Source of the DNA: JACDAN01 sp050698015
Lineage (GTDB): Bacteria > Actinomycetota > Thermoleophilia > Gaiellales > Gaiellaceae
Assembly: GCA_050698015.1 (NCBI GenBank)
Contig: JBOHAU010000114.1
Location: forward strand, 1 to 14,209
Reading direction: 5' to 3'
Length of the DNA stretch: 14,209 nt
The notes beneath the pieces were generated by a model. It worked only from the letters and a program-made list of their open reading frames with translations, made no database searches and was not told the origin of the DNA. This document shows positions 12,518 through 14,209 of the stretch, piece by piece (positions within the stretch are counted from its first letter, which is position 1; each line of letters begins with the position of its first letter). The position numbers were made by a program, and so were the translations under genes.

Positions 12518-12561
12518 GGAGCCGTCACACAATCTCCTCGGTTAGCCTCTGCGCCCCGTTC

Positions 12562-13977
12562 ATGGACATCACGGTCACCAACAAGCCTGAGGGAGACGTC
12601 ATCGGAATCGCCACGGCCGACGGCGCGCTCACCGGCGAGGAGGGGCGGCAGCTCGAGGCCGAGGGCTTCCGACCGGAGGCCGGCGCGGCGACCCTGCTGC
12701 ACGTCGACGGCAGGCGGATCGCGGTCGCAGGCCTCGGCGACGAGGTCGACGGCGACGCCTTCCGGACCGCCGCAGCGGCTGTCGCGCGCCTGACCAAGCA
12801 CATCGGCGGAACCCTTGCCTGGACGCTCCAGGAGAGCTCGGCCCTTCCGGTCGAGGAGCAGGCGAGAGCCGTCGTCGACGGCGTCATGCTCGGCGGCTAC
12901 GACCCCGGCCGCTGGAAATCGCGCGACCGCCCGGTGGAGTTCAGCCGCCTGGCGTTCGCGGGCCCCGAGAGCGTCCTCGAGCCGGCGCAGCGCGCAGCCG
13001 CCGTGGCGACGTGGGCCAACACCGCCCGCGACCTCGCGAACGAGCCGCCGAACCAGCTGACGCCTGCGGCGCTCGCCGATCGCGCCGAGGAGATCGCCGC
13101 CGGCTCCGATCGGCTGACCGCCGAGTCCGGAGGTCCGGAGCGCCTGGCCGAGCTCGGCATGGGCTCTTTCGCCGCTGTCGCGCAGGGAAGCGACAACCCG
13201 GCGCAGCTGATCGTGCTCCGGTACGACCCACCTGACGCGCGCGACGACCTCGTGCTCGGGCTCGTCGGCAAGGCCGTGACGTTCGACACCGGCGGGATCT
13301 CGATCAAGCCCGCGCTCTACATGGAGGACATGAAGGGCGACATGGCGGGCGGCGCCGCGGTGCTGGCGGGGATCGGCGCCGTCGCCGAGCTCGGGCTCCC
13401 GTTGCGCGTGCTCGGCGTTGTCGGCGCGACGGAGAACATGCCCGGCGGGCACGCGTATCGCCCCGGCGACATCCTCACCGCGATGAACGGCAAGACGATC
13501 GAGGTCGTGAACACCGACGCCGAGGGGCGACTGGTCCTCGCCGACGTGCTCTGGTACGCGCGGGAGCAGGGAGCCACGCACCTCGTCGACTTCGCGACGC
13601 TCACCGGTGCGATGAGCCGGGCGATCGGCGATCTCTACGCCGGTGTCTTCGGCAACGACGACGACTGGCGCGACCAGGTCGTGGCCGCAGGAAACCGCGC
13701 CGGCGACCATGCCTGGGCCTGGCCGATGCACCGGCGCTATCGGAAGCTCGTCGACTCGTCCTACGCCGACATCAAGAACTCGTCGGTGAAAGGGATCGGG
13801 ATCCCGGTCTACGCGGCGTCCTTTCTCGAAGAGTTCGTCGGAGAGGGGCCCTGGGCCCACATCGACATGGCCGGGTCCGCTTTCCTCACCTGGCCGCGGC
13901 CCGACTATCTCCCGCAGCAGGGCGGAACGGGCTACGGCGTGCGCCTGATTGCCGAGCTGGCACGGTCCCTGACGTGA
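12562..13977 (+). CDS. pepA: Leucyl aminopeptidase, M17 family
   Basis: This 471 aa cytosolic metallopeptidase removes N-terminal residues, often leucine, from peptides. The start is ATG 12562 (MDITVTNKPEGDVIGIAT); open frame further upstream lies in the AT-rich intergenic gap. The N-terminal domain covers about 1-150, and the catalytic domain begins near NEPPNQLTP. The two-metal site is complete: K237, D242 (GKAVTFDTGG), D260 (MKGDM), D319 and E321 (NTDAEGRL), with catalytic K249 and R323. Every one is offset by 13 from the bovine lens enzyme numbering (250, 255, 273, 332, 334, 262, 336), which supports the alignment. Its TGA overlaps by 4 bp the GTG of an acyl-CoA dehydrogenase gene, so the two are probably co-translated. 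Confidence 0.93.
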   Translation: MDITVTNKPEGDVIGIATADGALTGEEGRQLEAEGFRPEAGAATLLHVDGRRIAVAGLGDEVDGDAFRTAAAAVARLTKHIGGTLAWTLQESSALPVEEQARAVVDGVMLGGYDPGRWKSRDRPVEFSRLAFAGPESVLEPAQRAAAVATWANTARDLANEPPNQLTPAALADRAEEIAAGSDRLTAESGGPERLAELGMGSFAAVAQGSDNPAQLIVLRYDPPDARDDLVLGLVGKAVTFDTGGISIKPALYMEDMKGDMAGGAAVLAGIGAVAELGLPLRVLGVVGATENMPGGHAYRPGDILTAMNGKTIEVVNTDAEGRLVLADVLWYAREQGATHLVDFATLTGAMSRAIGDLYAGVFGNDDDWRDQVVAAGNRAGDHAWAWPMHRRYRKLVDSSYADIKNSSVKGIGIPVYAASFLEEFVGEGPWAHIDMAGSAFLTWPRPDYLPQQGGTGYGVRLIAELARSLT

Positions 13978-14209
13978 CGCCGAACTACGACCTCTCGGAA
14001 GAGCACGAGCTCGTCCGGCGAACCGTGCGCGACTTTGCGGTCGAGCGCGTGGCTCCGGTGGCCGAGGAGCTCGATCGCGAGCACCGCTTCCCCTACGAGC
14101 TCATCGGTGAGCTGGCCGAGCTCGGACTGATGGGCATGACGATCCCCGAGGAGTACGGCGGAGCCGGAGCCGACACGCTCTCGTACGCGATCGCGATCGA
14201 GGAGCTGAC
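13974..14209 (+). CDS. Acyl-CoA dehydrogenase, N-terminal part (runs off the window)
   Basis: 78 codons are present from the GTG at 13974, which overlaps the aminopeptidase stop as GTGA. The peptide reads TPNYDLSEEHELVRRTVRDF, then VAPVAEELDREHRFPYELIGELAELGLMGM and IPEEYGGAGADTLSYAIAIEEL. This is the standard all-helical N-terminal domain of FAD-dependent acyl-CoA dehydrogenases, which introduce the alpha-beta double bond into acyl-CoA. The catalytic Glu and flavin-binding parts lie outside the window. Given the leucine-type genes nearby, an isovaleryl-CoA or short/branched-chain dehydrogenase is plausible, but the visible part does not decide the chain specificity. Confidence 0.88.
   Translation, partial: MTPNYDLSEEHELVRRTVRDFAVERVAPVAEELDREHRFPYELIGELAELGLMGMTIPEEYGGAGADTLSYAIAIEEL

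Noticed and set aside
12496..13860. 454-residue minus-strand frame
   Set aside because: It is the antisense shadow of the leucyl aminopeptidase, whose metal ligands are all in the plus frame. The minus frame shows no domain.

Overview
The window looks like a chromosomal segment of a high-GC actinobacterium. The dense GC-rich coding, frequent GTG starts, 4-25 bp gene overlaps, very short intergenic gaps and the style of the proteins suggest a soil Thermoleophilia/Gaiellales-type lineage. That placement is from general familiarity, not a search. I see no tRNA, rRNA, CRISPR array, transposase or phage gene.

Layout. (1) Bases 2-127 hold the last 41 codons of an acyl-CoA carboxylase carboxyltransferase, most like methylcrotonyl-CoA carboxylase beta. 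(2) A minus-strand remnant of a TolB/PD40 beta-propeller (about 146-481) is followed by three small plus-strand genes (536-1245): two uncharacterised proteins and a dimeric alpha/beta-barrel (YdhR/ABM-like) protein. (3) After a 127 bp convergent gap with several hairpins, a minus-strand pair overlapping by 19 bp encodes a DapA-family lyase/synthase (2389-3183) and an FAD-dependent DAO-family oxidoreductase (1373-2407). (4) Diverging from that pair, with only 24 bp between start codons, is a plus-strand operon: a LiuC-like methylglutaconyl-CoA hydratase, an MFS transporter, and a biotin-dependent acyl-CoA carboxylase alpha subunit (541 aa) with a shortened middle domain. (5) On the minus strand come a 612 aa exported 12-motif PD40 propeller (6694-8532), a 100 aa SCP2 lipid-binding protein (8647-8949) and an Fsr-type MFS transporter (8982-10157). 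(6) On the plus strand is a membrane-anchored GGDEF-EAL protein with both domains intact (10263-12221). (7) A small helical minus-strand protein (12225-12461) diverges from a leucyl aminopeptidase (M17, 12562-13977), which overlaps by 4 bp an acyl-CoA dehydrogenase that runs off the right edge.

How the genes fit together. The carboxyltransferase tail, the LiuC-like hydratase, the carboxylase alpha subunit and the acyl-CoA dehydrogenase match steps of leucine/isovalerate degradation: isovaleryl-CoA to methylcrotonyl-CoA to methylglutaconyl-CoA to HMG-CoA. The aminopeptidase could feed leucine from peptides. These genes are scattered and interrupted by unrelated ones, so the pathway reading is inference. 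The DapA/DAO pair looks like a separate small catabolic module, possibly of the hydroxyproline/imino-acid type.

The points most worth a second look are: a perfect 9-bp-arm palindrome carrying a TTA codon inside the carboxylase alpha gene; the reduced BT domain of that subunit; the symmetric -10-like element in the 24 bp divergent gap; and the DapA/DAO module. I found nothing I could defend as a wholly new defence or mobile system.
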